Assembly: GCA_965153455.1 (NCBI GenBank)
Contig: OZ234504.1
Location: 7,130,001-7,194,000 of the forward strand
Length of the DNA: 64,000 nucleotides
DNA from: Sphagnum compactum
Taxonomy: Eukaryota; Bryophyta; Sphagnopsida; Sphagnales
Reading direction: 5' to 3'
The translations under genes were made by a program, and so were the position numbers. The notes below the pieces were generated by a model. That model was not told the origin of the DNA. It saw only the letters and a list, made by a program, of their open reading frames with translations, and did no database searches. Shown piece by piece: positions 23,749 to 35,926 of this stretch; the first letter of the stretch is position 1; each line of letters opens with the position of its first letter.

Positions 23749-23939
23749 ATACCTTTCTCGGCCTTTTGGCTAAGATCAAGTGCAGTATCTGTTCTTACCA
23801 GTTTAATATCTGATATGAGGCTCATTGAGCCTCATGATATTAATCTAATTTTTCTTTGGGGCTGGGCTGTCTGGTAGCTTGCTGCCTGGTTTTGCATGTG
23901 TTGCCTTGGATTTGCACTACTTCCTAGGCTGGTACACCA
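23749..23939 (+). ncRNA. U2: U2 spliceosomal snRNA (variant or early pseudogene)
   Basis: U2 pairs with the intron branch point. The gene begins ATACCTTTCTCGGCC and keeps the near-universal stem I block (CTCGGCCTTTTGGCTAAGAT), the stem IIa loop region TTTAATATCTGATA, a perfect stem IIb (ATGAGGCTC / GAGCCTCAT), an Sm-like site (AATTTTTCTTTGG), stem-loop III (GGTAG-CTTG-CTGCC) and stem-loop IV with the U2B''-binding loop TTGCACTAC. It ends near GGTACACC; about 191 nt is normal for U2. Two oddities stand out: the branch-recognition hexamer, normally GTAGTA, reads GCAGTA, and the left arm of stem IIa has C where U is expected (TTACCAG), giving a C-A mismatch. Folding is otherwise preserved. It could be an expressed variant or a recently silenced copy. 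Confidence 0.9.
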
Positions 23940-24013
23940 TCTCCCCTTCCAGGTGACCCAAAGAACTCTAAACAGGATGGTTTTGGATTTGCATTTGGAA
24001 ATAAGAGAGGTCA

Positions 24014-24158
24014 TAGTGTGTTCATGATAATTACACATGTGGGAGTTTCTAGTGTTTACATTATAATTGCAAATCTGGAGTTTATAGTGTTTTCATGATA
24101 ATTGCAAATGTGGGAGGTTTGTAAGGTTTCCAAGATAATTGCAAATATGTGAGATTTT
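24014..24158 (+). repeat. Four ~36 bp repeats downstream of U2
   Basis: Units start at 24014, 24050, 24084 and 24122. The core is TAGTGTTTTCATGATAATTG followed by CAAATGTGGGAG. The array begins about 75 bases beyond the U2 3' end. Confidence 0.8.
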
Positions 24159-24159
24159 A

Positions 24160-25146
24160 CCTCATGAATTTTAAGGTTGCAAAATTGCAACTGCTCAATG
24201 AGAAATGTAAATTGGAGATTTGATTTCAACTTGTTAGCCTCATGTTGACAAACACTCTTCTCTTTTGCAATTTCACAAGGTAGGGTTTAATGTAGAGTTT
24301 TTCATGAAGGGTTTTTATGTAGGGTTAGCTTGTCTTGACAAAAACTCTGTTTTTTTTTGGCTATACCTTGACTCTAGTTGTGGTCATGAACACAAATAGA
24401 TGGTAGTTCCTGGTGCAGAGATTTTCCAGTTCAGCTCCAAGCTTTCCACATTTTTGGAGAATCATGGTTATATATGAAACACCATTCTTCGGTTTTTGAG
24501 AACCAGGTTTATGTATCTTAAAGAACCACCTGCTCACTGCCAGTCATATGGAGCCATTCCTATTTAGCTATTGCAACCAAATCACCAAACTTACCCATGG
24601 AAACGAACCTCCTCACACCTCAGAGCTTTTTCAGGCTTAAAGTGAGGATGGACATTTCATGAAGATGCAAACATGTACTAACTTGATGAAACCCATTACA
24701 AAACATCCAGTAGTCAGGATCCATATTGTCCTATAATCTTTTTTAAATCATGTAACTTAAGAAAATCAGTTTTTTGGGTTGATTTTGATGGATATAGTCA
24801 AGCAATCAAGTCCATGTCACCATCACACATTGTTCAACCGATGTTAACCCTGCACAGGAAGAGCAGAAAGTGGGAAAGATCAATTCAGAAAAACAAGAAA
24901 GAAATCTTGTGAAATAGAGGTAAACCCAGAAATGGGTAACAAATGAATCCTAACACTCAAGCTTCCACTGGATTCCAGGGTGCAATTTCACAACCTCTGC
25001 AACTATTTATCAGCTTCAGACTCATCAACAAGAACAGAGACCAGCAGACCCAAGTCACCCTCATGATCATTCTGTCTTTGAACAGCAACATTGCTAGCAT
25101 ATAGCAAACTGACAGACCAACCAAAAACCGTTGCACAATACTCTAT
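24160..25146. other. Interval between U2 and eL8
   Basis: No gene is recognised. The right end should include the eL8 3' UTR. No clear repeats are seen. Confidence 0.4.
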
Positions 25147-27223
25147 TTATGCCATGCGCTGGGATGCTTCCTTAGCAATAATCCGCTCTCTAGCTTTTGT
25201 CTTAGCTTGTGACTTCACTCCCATGATGCCCCCACCCCATTGTCTGCGGAACTCATCAAATCGGTCATTAAAGTTGGCCTGCACACAGTCACAACCAAGA
25301 ACATGTGGGTACTCAAATTCAGGAAACCCTCCTAAAGGAAAGTGGACCTTGAGGTGTGTTGCAGGATGGAGACAACATACTGTGTAAAATCAACTACCTA
25401 GAACTGGTCGTATGAAAACTGTACTAAATGCTAATGCTGGATTAACAGACTAAAGTTTCACATCATTGTCCTCCTCAGGTACTTTTGGTGACAAAATTGA
25501 TAACTTTGTCCACAGTGCAGATACCCTGAGCATAGAATGGAAGCTAAAAGAGTTCAAAAGGCAGACAAAAAGCATAGTAGAAAGAGAGCAGGAAATAGAA
25601 GAAGAAAAAAGAACCTTCACAGCCTCAACAATCTTGGAAAAGTCATGTTTGTCTTCATTCTTCACGGATGTCAAACAGAGTGCTGTTGCAGTTCTGCTGT
25701 GCACAATCTGCATCAGTGGAAAAACTCACCACAGTCAAAAACTACATAGTGCTCAATGACGACATCCCCCCCCCCTCCCCCCCACACTTGCATTATTGTT
25801 CAGAAAAAAGAGAATTGCAAAAAAATTGCATTGAAATTGCTGCCTGATTGTTGACAAGTAGCAAGCAAAAAAATAGGGGATGGTAGGGCTAGCTTACAGA
25901 TCCAAGGCGTGACTTGCCCTTCACAATGGCATAGGGAACTCCCATCTTTCGGCAGAGGGCTGGAAGCCAAACAACAAGCTCAATTGGGTCTACATCATGA
26001 GCTATCGCAACTAACTGTGCCTTCCCCTGCTCATGACCAACAAACCAACCATGAGTTGTAAGTCTGCCTCCTTTGTGAAGGTAGTTAGAAAACACACCTA
26101 ACTGCAAAAATCAAAGCTAAAAACTTTGAAGAATCCAAAATCCAGGAATACAAAACCCATTGTTAAGTCTGAACTACAGCTTGGGGGTGGGGGGGAACAA
26201 CAGGTTGCAAACCTGTTCAATCAGGTAGGTCACATGATTGAGTCCATACTTCACAACAATTGGCTTCTTCGTCTCCACTGTTTTACCATCAGTTTCTGCC
26301 TTGGCCTTGTTGAGAAGCCGTTCCCTTTTGGCAGCCTTATCCTCTGGCCGGTACTTCAACAGCATCTTGAACAAGCTTGTTGCTGTTCCCATCACTCCAT
26401 CCCTTCCCCTCATCATATACTGACAAATGAAGCAAACAGTTTTAGTGCATGCCAGGTTATTCTTTGCCTCAGCTGAAAAAATCAGGGATAGAGAAAGACA
26501 CTACGCGAGAATGTGGATTTTCTCACACAAACGGAACATGTGCGATCACCTAATGTCAGATCGCCAAATATTGTACATCTAATGGATGAAACCAAAAAGT
26601 GTGCCTCACACATGTGTCCTGAGCTGTGGCTTTTTGTATGAGAAAAACCACATTCTCTTGTAGCGTAAAATTTCCGTTTCCTTTTCCCAAAACAGAGTTT
26701 TCACAGAAGCAGTCGCTCTCACCAAGATTTTTGTCAAGGGTTTTGGTGAATTGGTTCAGCGCAGGTGGAACCTTGAGACGTTGGTTCAGCACCCGGCGTT
26801 GTCTCTGTATCCTCACATACTTGGGCCACTTCACAAATCGGTGCAAATCCCTCTTTGGAGGCAGAGCCCCTCCAATCCCGAACTGCTTCGGCCGTTTCTC
26901 GAACAAGGGGTTGGCAACCTTCACCGCTTTCTCAGGTGCCTGAAGCAATTCATTCACTACACGGCTGAGACATCCAGAAACACCCTCGAGAAAGTCCTAA
27001 ACTGTTCTTTCCAAAAAAGCCCATTGCCAAGCCAGAACCACGAAACGCACCTTTTTCTTCTCCGTCGTTACCGGGACGGCGGTCTTGAGAGTGCCCTTCT
27101 TGGGAGCCTGCAGCAGGCAAGAGGGAAACACATCAATCCTTCCCTTAACAAACAGCCGAAAAGCGAAGAAACGAAATCCAGAGGCAAGCGAAATCTGGCA
27201 ACGGGGCCCAACATCCTCACCAT
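25147..27223 (-). CDS. RPL7A: 60S ribosomal protein eL8 (L7a), 7 exons
   Basis: eL8 is a large-subunit ribosomal protein with an L7Ae-type RNA-binding domain. Coding exons on the minus strand: 27223-27221 (ATG only), 27107-27072, 26939-26723, 26382-26213, 26026-25898, 25707-25615, 25278-25147. All introns are GT-AG, phases fit, and the total is 780 nt (259 aa), normal for plant L7a. Recognisable blocks are [90 protein letters not shown] and [16 protein letters not shown]. The first intron falls directly after the start codon and exon 2 is only 36 nt, so both are easily missed by gene finders. No disabling mutation is seen. Telo-box motifs lie just upstream. Confidence 0.97.
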
Positions 27224-27327
27224 GTCCACGAGCTCGCGTCCGCTGAAGGAGCGGAGGTCCTGTCGTAAAGCTTGCGCAAGAGAAACTCTTCTTCCATCGC
27301 CAGCCTCCTCTCTCTTCCGGAAAGCCT

Positions 27328-27358
27328 CTAACCCTAACCCTAGGGCTAACCCTAAACC
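27328..27358 (-). promoter_or_regulatory. Telo-box cluster of the eL8 gene
   Basis: Three to four telomere-type motifs (CTAACCCTAACCC, GCTAACCCTAAACCC) lie about 105-135 bases upstream of the eL8 start codon. Telo-boxes (AAACCCTAA) near the transcription start are a known hallmark of plant ribosomal protein and other translation genes. Confidence 0.75.
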
Positions 27359-27554
27359 CATCAAACTCTATACTCGACCAGTCCAGAATTGACCCACGCA
27401 CTTTTTGAAAAAATGTATGTCTTAGTTACAAGAGAGAATATGTTAGCAATTTTTAAATACATATATATTTGTTAGCAAATGGACTATATTATAAAAAAAA
27501 ATTATTTCATGATTTATAATGAAAATTGTGCAAAAATCGTTTTTTTTTTTTTTC

Positions 27555-27740
27555 GCACATGGATGTCTTGTTTGTTTAAAACACATATGATGCACGTATA
27601 AATATTTTAAAATATTTTATTCTATTTATACATGCATCATACATATTTTAAATACACAACATCCATATGCAAAAAAACCCAAATTCATAAAATAATAAAT
27701 TTCACACAAATTTTGAAACAAACCAATGAAATTGGTAAGT
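27555..27740. mobile_element. Fold-back element, copy 1
   Basis: Arms 27555-27600 and 27627-27670 are imperfect inverted repeats (GCACATGGATGTC... against ...ACATCCATATGC) around a short AT-rich loop that is itself near-palindromic. The arms are followed by AATAATAAATTTCACACAAA and AACAAACC. A related structure with the same tail occurs at 34388-34560. It lies about 200 bases from the eL8 telo-boxes. Confidence 0.65.
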
Positions 27741-28662
27741 TTGTCATGTATGTGTAAGGTATAGCTAGACTCTCTTTTTTTTTGTTGCAAATTATTTTTT
27801 TATTTGTTTTAACTATTTAACAAAGAAATAAGAACATTCAAAAAATTTGCAAGTCAAAACACAATTAATGTTTTATTTCATTTCAACACCACCACTAAAT
27901 GTGCCATGTTTTTATTGATGACAAAACATTCATGCCTCCACCACTAAACTTCAATAATTCAAAGACATGAGGTGAAGAAGGTGATGCAACTCCACTAGAT
28001 AGTAGTAGTCATAGGATAAGGGTTAATAGTATTTTATAACTCAATTTTAATCAAATCAAACTTCAAATGCTAAAAAAATAAATGGTCATTTTCCATAGAC
28101 CTTATACAACATTGCATTACATTGTCAATATAGAACGTAAATGTCAACATATTTTGTATGGTCTATTCCCAAGGTATTACTCCAAGATGATGCATTGGCT
28201 AACCCTTGAAATTTCAAAACCTTGTAATTTTCTTTCAATTTAGTTGCAATTACATGTTCTACAAAAATACAAATGTTGAACATGTTAGTTCTTCTCTTCA
28301 ACCACTAGCATGAACAAAATAAAGGTCATCTCTAAATGGAGTTAAACCATTAAAATGTCTATGTATGAATCTTTCCCCTCAAGGATCATACACTGAACAA
28401 GCTATTATAAAAATCATCACATCGAGTTAGAATATTACTTGAAGGTTAGTTTTGAATGGTAATCTTCTAAAAAGATTTTTTGAAATTGCAAATGTATTAT
28501 AACAACATTCATCCTTTCGTTGAGATGTTTATCAAGAACAACTCAAATATGGTTTGGTAAACATTTTCATGTTTGTGAGGAATCATTGACTAGGGCGTAT
28601 TGGATAACCTTCATCATTTATTGTGTAAGGTTTGATGTCCTCTCACCACAATTTGTGTGAAT

Positions 28663-28756
28663 CACCATATCATGAGTTTTCCTTTCAACACTGGAATTGA
28701 TGGAGTTTGGAGGAAGAAGGTTTGTGACCCACATTGTTCCTTCTCTTTCAGTTGTC
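28663..28756. repeat. Local direct duplication, copy A
   Basis: About 94 bp from CACCATATCATG to TTTCAGTTGT. Copy B is at 28908-29000, offset by 245 bp. Both contain GGAGGAAGAAGGTTTGTGAC. Confidence 0.85.
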
Positions 28757-28907
28757 AGGTCTCTTGCAAATTCTCAGACGGACCTGATTTTTGCAATCCA
28801 AGTTAATTTTTGAGCTACTCTAAGCTTCAGTATCTGATTGATGCAATTCTGGAGCTTCCCCCATGTCTGTATTTTCCATGTGAAGAAAACAGATTTTGTG
28901 GGCGAAC

Positions 28908-29000
28908 CACCATATCATGTGTTTTCCCTTCAGCACTGGAATCGATGAAGTTTGGAGGAAGAAGGTTTGTGACCCACATCCTTCATTCTCTTTCAGTTGT
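28908..29000. repeat. Local direct duplication, copy B
   Basis: Diverged copy of 28663-28756 with roughly 85-90% identity by eye. Short open frames run through it (28810-29276), but none has recognisable homology. Confidence 0.85.
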
Positions 29001-29009
29001 GGGGTGCTG

Positions 29010-32000
29010 TGGCGGTGTAGGAGTATTATACATGGACCTGATTTAATTGCATGTGGAATGTTTGCATTGGCAAAGTCTTGGAGACTGTTATGGCTACATC
29101 AAGCTTCCAAGACACAGAGTTGTAGCTCTAACTTTCCAACAAAGTTCAGTTATCTTTGTCATAAGCATTTACACATTGATGGCTTCCATGCCACAATGGT
29201 CAGAGTTGGCCTGCATCATTATAGTCAGGCATCAATGCAAAACTTGCATCTGTGCATAGTTGTTGAGGGACCTTAGGGGTTTCTGATGACAGTCTTGATA
29301 CCAGTTGGGCTGGCCCAACAGAACACCAAGCAAGTGGGAGACTCTTATTTACATTGGATTTAGGCAGGGAAGATCTTCTTTCCCGAAATGTGTATAGAAG
29401 TGGCTAGTGGTGATGCTTTTTTCACATCTTTCCTTAATCTCTGATAGCAGCAATTGTTTTTACAAGTTTTTTTCTGCTGCAATTGTTTTGACAAATTTGG
29501 TTACTACAGTACTTCTGTGATTATGATTTATAGCAAAGTAGATGAGAGACATGTCCATTTGTAGCTCTTTCCATGATCCCGATCAAACTCTATTGTGCAA
29601 AGAGAGGCTTTGAGTGCAAAGACTTTGTGAGTTCAATATATTGCACCTGCCTACCAAGTTACTAGGCACATTGCTGCCTAATGTTTATTAACTTTTTTGC
29701 TGTCATTTAATAAACATTAGGGTTTGGAACTTAAGTGAAATTAGGCAGATAACTTAAACTTCACAAGTACACATACACCACTTGTAAATGAAGCTTTCAT
29801 GTATGGCCCCCATGTGTCCAAGATTTGGTCCTCATGCGAGCTACACCCCAAGAGGAGTCCATTACATGTGTGGAAATGCCTTTCTAAGAGGGATCCCTCA
29901 CCAAGTCCACAAAAGTCTTCTTATTGGACATTTGAGACTTTTGAACACTCAAAATACGCTTATTGCATTATACAATTGCATTACATAAATGTTAATGAGA
30001 GAATGAGTGTTATGTTATACATTTAAAATGAATGATTAGTTTCCCCTTTGTATTCACTTAACCGAATTCACCACATACATCACTTATTGGCAAAATATCA
30101 TCTCCAGACCTATGAGATTATGCAACCTACAGGTCCTTTAAAATATCCATCCTTTTCATGAATGATCGTTCATAATTTTTTGGCACCTTCACTCTAAAAT
30201 ATAATGTGTTTGACACTTATGAAGTTGAACAAATTGGCTCTCGTCCATCCTTAGTGCTTCCTCATCCAAAACAGTTGAACACTTCATCAAATTCTGAAGA
30301 TAGTCACCTAATATGATGGATGAATCCGTAGATAGTAAGTCCTTGTGCAAAAGTTTCCAATGTAGAGGGCCCATAAACTATTTGCACACATTCTTTGGTT
30401 ATGTGATAATCCTTGGATGATCCAAAGATTTCTTGTCCTCCCAAGGACTACATCGGAACCGCCACTTCTTTGAAGTTTTTCAAAAACCTCAAAACCAATG
30501 GTTAGGTACTTTGTTTTGAATGTCTTTGGAAACCCCAAAACTACAGGTTACTTCATTTTGGACATTTTCAAAATCCCAGAACCGAAGGTTAAAACAAAAT
30601 AATCAAAGAACCACACCCAAGAACACTTGTACATATGCATTCAACAGATTTGATTTTTCCAGCCATGTGGTGACAGTCCTTTTTTAAATCCTCAAAAGAA
30701 GTTCATTCTAGACTTCTGGGTTCCCAACATTTCAATTAAAAAACTCCCAACTCACTCCAATTCCAAAGCCAGGTCCAATTCCATATCTATATAGTACACA
30801 TTGGGCAAGATTGAAATGGGTGTGACATGGACCCAATTAAATAGACCCATTTTCACACTAAAAGGAAGCCAAATTATACCTTTATATATTCAGCTCTTGA
30901 GGATGGTATATAGGTGAACTAAATAGCTTTTGCTGTGTAGTTGGGGGTGCCAAAGGAGGTGACCAAATCCAGTGTAAAACTGTTGGAAGGGCTGGAGTGT
31001 TGACCTGATTTGGAATATAGTGCACATGTGAGTTGCTCATATGTGAAGATGAACATCATTGGTTTCAACCCCATTTCCTACCATGCCTTGTGGCCCCAGT
31101 GGAGTGAGAGAGACTGGAAAAGGAATGGAATGGCTGGTTGTTGGGTAGCTCCTCCCCAAGCTTAGGAAATTAGTTGCTTAAGAAAGTCCTATTGATGGGG
31201 GAAGAGCAATAATTGCTTGAAGTACCTATCTTCCACCCCGCTACTGGAATGAAAACACAAATGAGATAGATACCTGCTGGAAATGAAGGAATTTGCCCAA
31301 GTGTGGTGGACAAGATCATTTTCATGACTTCTTCCTTCCTGGGGCATGGGGTGTTTGTTGAAGAATTCTACCCTGAAAGGAAAGGCATCTGTTTCCCAAT
31401 TATGATTCTAGAAACTTGAATAGAATAAGGATGCATGCCAATAAGATTCACTCCATATGATGCAAAAATTTTGATATTGAATTGCTTGTCGTATGGTTGG
31501 AAAACTATTTCAAGTATTATTATTGTTCGTGCAATTCAAGATTGTGTGACCTCATTATTACCTGCACAAGACAATAGAACAACAAAGCACATTTAAAACC
31601 TTAAAAAACAAAAAAACAAAAACTTATGTTCTGTAGCCAAAAAAACATAGCAGGAAGTGATCACGCAATGCCAGATCTCAAGGACGTACAAAAAGATCGA
31701 ATTTGTTGCGGTAGAGAAGAGGGAAGTAAAAGAATGGCAGTTTATATAAGTGTTTGGACGGTGCTTAGTGATGGCGGATGGAATGAAAGGCAAGAGAGGG
31801 CAATGAGGAAATTAGCAGTGGTGTTAGCGAATCCTAATAATGGCTTGGTAAGAATTCATGTCTACTTGCTAAAATTGTTGTTTGGGATGTTGTTTTTATA
31901 TCAATCTCTTCTAACAGTGTTTTTCATGCATAAAAAATGGTAATGACACTCAATGTGTTTAGTTCGGGCATGAAAGACTGGATTTTTTGCCCATTTCTAT

Positions 32001-32205
32001 ATTACTGATATTATTGCAAATTCTTTTTTCCTCGATCCTCATTTTGATCTCTTTCTTGTAAGAGTCTCTTGAGCCAAACAACTATCCTAAATTAACTTGC
32101 CTATCATCTTCCCCTAAGTAATAGGATTAGTAAATTGCTGTCATTAAGCCTACTTCATTGTTTTGGTCATTCATATCTGCTACAAGTCTATCTATCATCT
32201 TAAGC
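29010..32205. other. Intergenic region; no gene recognised
   Basis: Open frames are short and lack known motifs. Two overlapping minus-strand frames at 30189-30538 could be an eroded retrotransposon fragment, but I cannot support that. No strong repeats are seen. Confidence 0.35.
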
Positions 32206-32470
32206 CTTTCGGGCAACTATGCTTTGAACCAATCAATTTTTTCTTCGACATTACCTGTGATGATCAAGTCGTCTACATAGAGCATGACAACAAGTATCTT
32301 CTTGTCACATGTGATGCTAGAAATAAAGATTAAAATCATCAATAATCTTGTTGGTCGTATTTAAATTTGTGAAAAAATGATCAATCTTCTCATACGAGGT
32401 TCGAGGAGCTTGATGAAGCTTGTAAAATGTTTTATAAACTCAACACACCAAATGTTTGTTTCGAGCCTTT

Positions 32471-32886
32471 GAGTGCAAACAAGATAACATGAACCACACC
32501 TACTTGCTTTTGGGATTGCTTTTGAAAGAATATTTTTTAGAACATTTTTTTTTGAATTTTCAAAAAAAAATTCAAAAATTTATTATTTTTTAAAATATTT
32601 TTATGTCAAGCTTTATGTAACAGATTTCATAATATATGTAATTTAAAAAAATTGAAATTTATTTTAAAGTCATTTTAATGTTAAAAAACACGTGTTACAA
32701 TGTTTAATGAGTGATTTTTATTCATTGGATTTTTAAAAATTAATTCACATGTTCCAATGATATATTATGAACCTTACTATATAAAAAATCTTATACTTTC
32801 CACACCAAATTAAATTATCATTTTTAAATGTGAAAAATTAAGCATGCGTTACACTTGCTATGGTTCATCTTAGTGTGATTGCACCC
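32471..32886. mobile_element. Non-autonomous TIR element nested in copia RT
   Basis: The ends form imperfect terminal inverted repeats of about 35 bp: GAGTGCAAACAAGATAACAT at the left, and the complement of the right end reads GGGTGCAATCACACTAAGAT; both continue with GAACCA. The interior is very AT-rich and has no coding capacity. The element separates the two halves of the RT, whose homology resumes on either side. A short target duplication (AAA or AAAGG) is possible but not certain. Confidence 0.7.
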
Positions 32887-34387
32887 TTTTACAAAACCTT
32901 AAAGTTGTTTCATGCAAACCTGCTCCTTGAGGTTGTCATTCAAGAAAGTCATTTTGACGTCCATTTGTGAAATTTTTCAACCAAGATGTGTTGCAAGAAC
33001 TATCTCAATTCTACTTATACTTCATTTGAATATCCTTGGTGCAAAGGTTTCATGAAAATCTAAACCTTATGTTTAATCCTTCTTTTCTGCAACCCCATTT
33101 TGTTTGGGTGGACTCGTGTTGATTAAATTGCCTTTTGATATGTTGTATTTACAAAAATTGATGAAGTCACGATTAATGCATTCCCCGCCATTATTATATC
33201 TTAAAAAATTGAATTTTTTTCCTATTTCCTTTTGAACTTCATTTTTGAAGATTTTGAATGTAGACAAGGTGTTTAATTTCTTCTTCAAAAAATAGACCCA
33301 TTTCTTTCTACTGTAATCATCAATAAATGTGAAAAAATACCTTGATCCAAATAATGATGGCATAAAGAATGGACCACACAAATATTTGTGTACCAAATCC
33401 AACACATCCTTAGTTCTTGATTGGGACTTTTAAAGAATCATCTTTCAAGATTGTTTGCCAACCAAACATGATGTGCAAACTCATGTTCCTCTTGTTAGTA
33501 TTAGTAGACTAGTTTCCAATTGTTTTATGTTTGTTGTATATAGAGCTTGGTAATGAAGTTGTGCCATTCTCTTCTACCATAATGTAGTCTAACCATGGTT
33601 GAGGTCAATAGTTTTCATGTCTATTCTACTACAAATGCTTTCATAAATTTTTAAGAATTTTTAACAAAATGAATTTCAAGTTTGTAAAGCCCATTCTTCA
33701 CATCCTTTACACATTTTGCAACTACCATATTTAGGTTTTGATCATGTACAACTAGGCAATTTTAATCAAAGATCAATTTGTTGCTTTAAATGTAATCATA
33801 CCAAACGAAAAACAAATTTTTCGTGAAACCTAGGACATAAAACACATCAATGATATTTTTTATTTCTCCAAAAATTGAAGAAAGTTTCACTTTGCCTTTT
33901 ACATACACACCATGCATTTGGCTTCTTGCAGAATTAACATTCTGTATTTTCATAAAATTTTATAAACATGTAAAGTTAGACTTGTTTCTTGATATGTGCT
34001 TTGTAGCACTTGAATCAAGGTATTAGCAATTTGTGGCACTTTTATCATTTTCTACTTCTAGATTAGCCATTATCATCTCAAAAAGATCCAAATTATTTTC
34101 AGACTCAATTTCCTTTGATTCTTTTTCCACTACATTTGCCATTTGATCAATTTCAATTGCTTCCTCCTTTCCTTTTATTTGACTTGGCTTGTTTATAGAG
34201 TTGGCACTTTGGCAATTTTAGGTTTTTCAATCATAGACAATTGTTTGCCCAATTATCAAACTATCTATAGTTATACATCACAAACTTCATGGGTCATGAT
34301 TTTGCAATAATAGTCATGCAAAATTTTCTTTTCATAAGTTCATATGGAATAGACATGAATGTCATTCATCTAGTTGTACTATTTGAA

Positions 34388-34560
34388 CATCGATGTCATG
34401 TGCATTGTTTAAACACAAATGCGATATGCGTATTTGTATTGTTTATACATGAAACTCATGCACACGACTTCCGTGTTTAAATAATGCATGACATTCGTGT
34501 GTAAATAATACAAACCCATGAAATAATAAATTTCACATAAATTTGGAACAAACCCATGAA
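34388..34560. mobile_element. Fold-back element, copy 2
   Basis: Contains facing imperfect repeats (ATCGATGTCATGTGCATTG against CATGACATTCGTGTG) and then the same tail as copy 1 (AATAATAAATTTCACATAAA and AACAAACCCATGAA). It lies in the region between the gag and protease parts of the copia element. Confidence 0.6.
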
Positions 34561-35926
34561 GCCTATAATTTTGTGATATAATAACTTCAAAAACACTTGA
34601 GGTTTTTGCCTTTGTCAACCTCCTTCTTTGGAAGATTTTTGAACTTCAACAATAATGTTTCTTTAGTCTTAGTTTGATCGCTATGCAACCCCTTTTTTTA
34701 TGCCTCTTATAATAGCTTAAATGTCAATTTGTTAAAATATGGCAGTGTTTCTTAAGGAAACACACCTTCAAAAAAATTTCGTAAGATCCAAGTAAGGCAT
34801 TTAACATTGTCAAAACCACATTTTCATCTCAAATTACAGTTCCTACTCCTACAATTTGAATTAAAAGGCCTTTGATAGTGAAAAGGAAGTCTAACATGTT
34901 TGAATCCTTTTACATGTTCAACCTATAAAATTTGTTTATGAGCATGAGACATATTGTGGTTCATGTCAACTCAAATTCTTTAGTGCATTCCACACTTCTT
35001 CATGATTGTCCAATTGAAAGACATGAAGATAATTTCATCTTTCGTAGAAAGGTTTATGATAGCCAATGCCCTAATTTGCCATTGTTGGAATGTAGTTGTT
35101 AGATCTTGTTCCATAATTGTTCGTGGAGGATTCGGCAAAATTAAATGCCAAATCATCTCACGCATCCTAAACTTCCAAGCTCCATAATTGGTAGCTCCTA
35201 ATAGCTTATATTCGTTTAACACCGTGCAATTTCTTGAGTTCTCCATTCAGATAATCTAAACATTTGAATTCTTCGACCTTATTGGGTTTTGGTGACTTGA
35301 ATTCTTTGATCTTATTTGACCACAATCACCTTGACTCTTTGTTGATTTTAGGTTGCACAATCTAGTGTTGATCTCCAAGTGTCCAAACATTGGTCTAAAT
35401 AACTTTACAAATGATCTCTACTTTTGTTAGGCTCTACTCCTATAGGGGATAGGGACTTTCGCATTAGTTTGCACTCAAATGATATTTGCACAAAAATAGT
35501 CGGTTTCAAACTGTAATAACAACTAGGTACTAAAATAGTTGGTTTCATACTATAATAACACACATGTTTTGTGTTAAGGTTAGGGTTTGGAAATTATTAG
35601 AGGCGATTGTTGTCCGTTGTTTGTTTCTCGAGTTTGTTCAAGAATCTTATGTCATCATAAGTAGGTTTTGTGTATGGTCATGGTGGTGTGCCGGACATAG
35701 TTAGCTAGTGTGTGGGGTTGAGGTTTTTGGAGTTGTAAGTGTGTTTATTTGTTGCAGGAAATTCAAAATTTAAGTGGATGGAGTTGTGAAGATGAGGAAA
35801 AAAGGAAAAGGATAAGAAGAGGCGAGATGGGTATTGTTTCTAGTAAATTTTCTTTTTGTTGTTTTTACGTTTTGATTTGTCTAGTGGTTGGAATGTGTTG
35901 TTGCACTTTTGCTACAACGGCAACAA

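Larger units (their letters stand above)
32206..35250 (-). mobile_element. Degenerate Ty1/copia retrotransposon
   Basis: Domain order on the minus strand is that of copia. Gag-like N-terminus is at 35246-34980 (ATNYGAWKFRMREM). A protease motif DSSATKHIS is near 34018-33990, with Ser where active enzymes have Gly. The integrase core is at 33405-33073 (TFIDDYSRKKWVYFLK, and NGVAEKKD near its end). Reverse transcriptase pieces are MDVKMTFLN near 32965-32930 and HQAPRTSYEKID near 32425, with YVDDLIITG at 32282-32256. Stops and frameshifts separate the domains, and the RT is split by a TIR element (32471-32886). No RNase H or LTR was found. The element is dead. Confidence 0.85.

Noticed and set aside
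26751-27392. 213-codon plus-strand frame
   Set aside because: Antisense shadow of eL8 exons 2-3 and the GC-richer leader; no recognisable domain.
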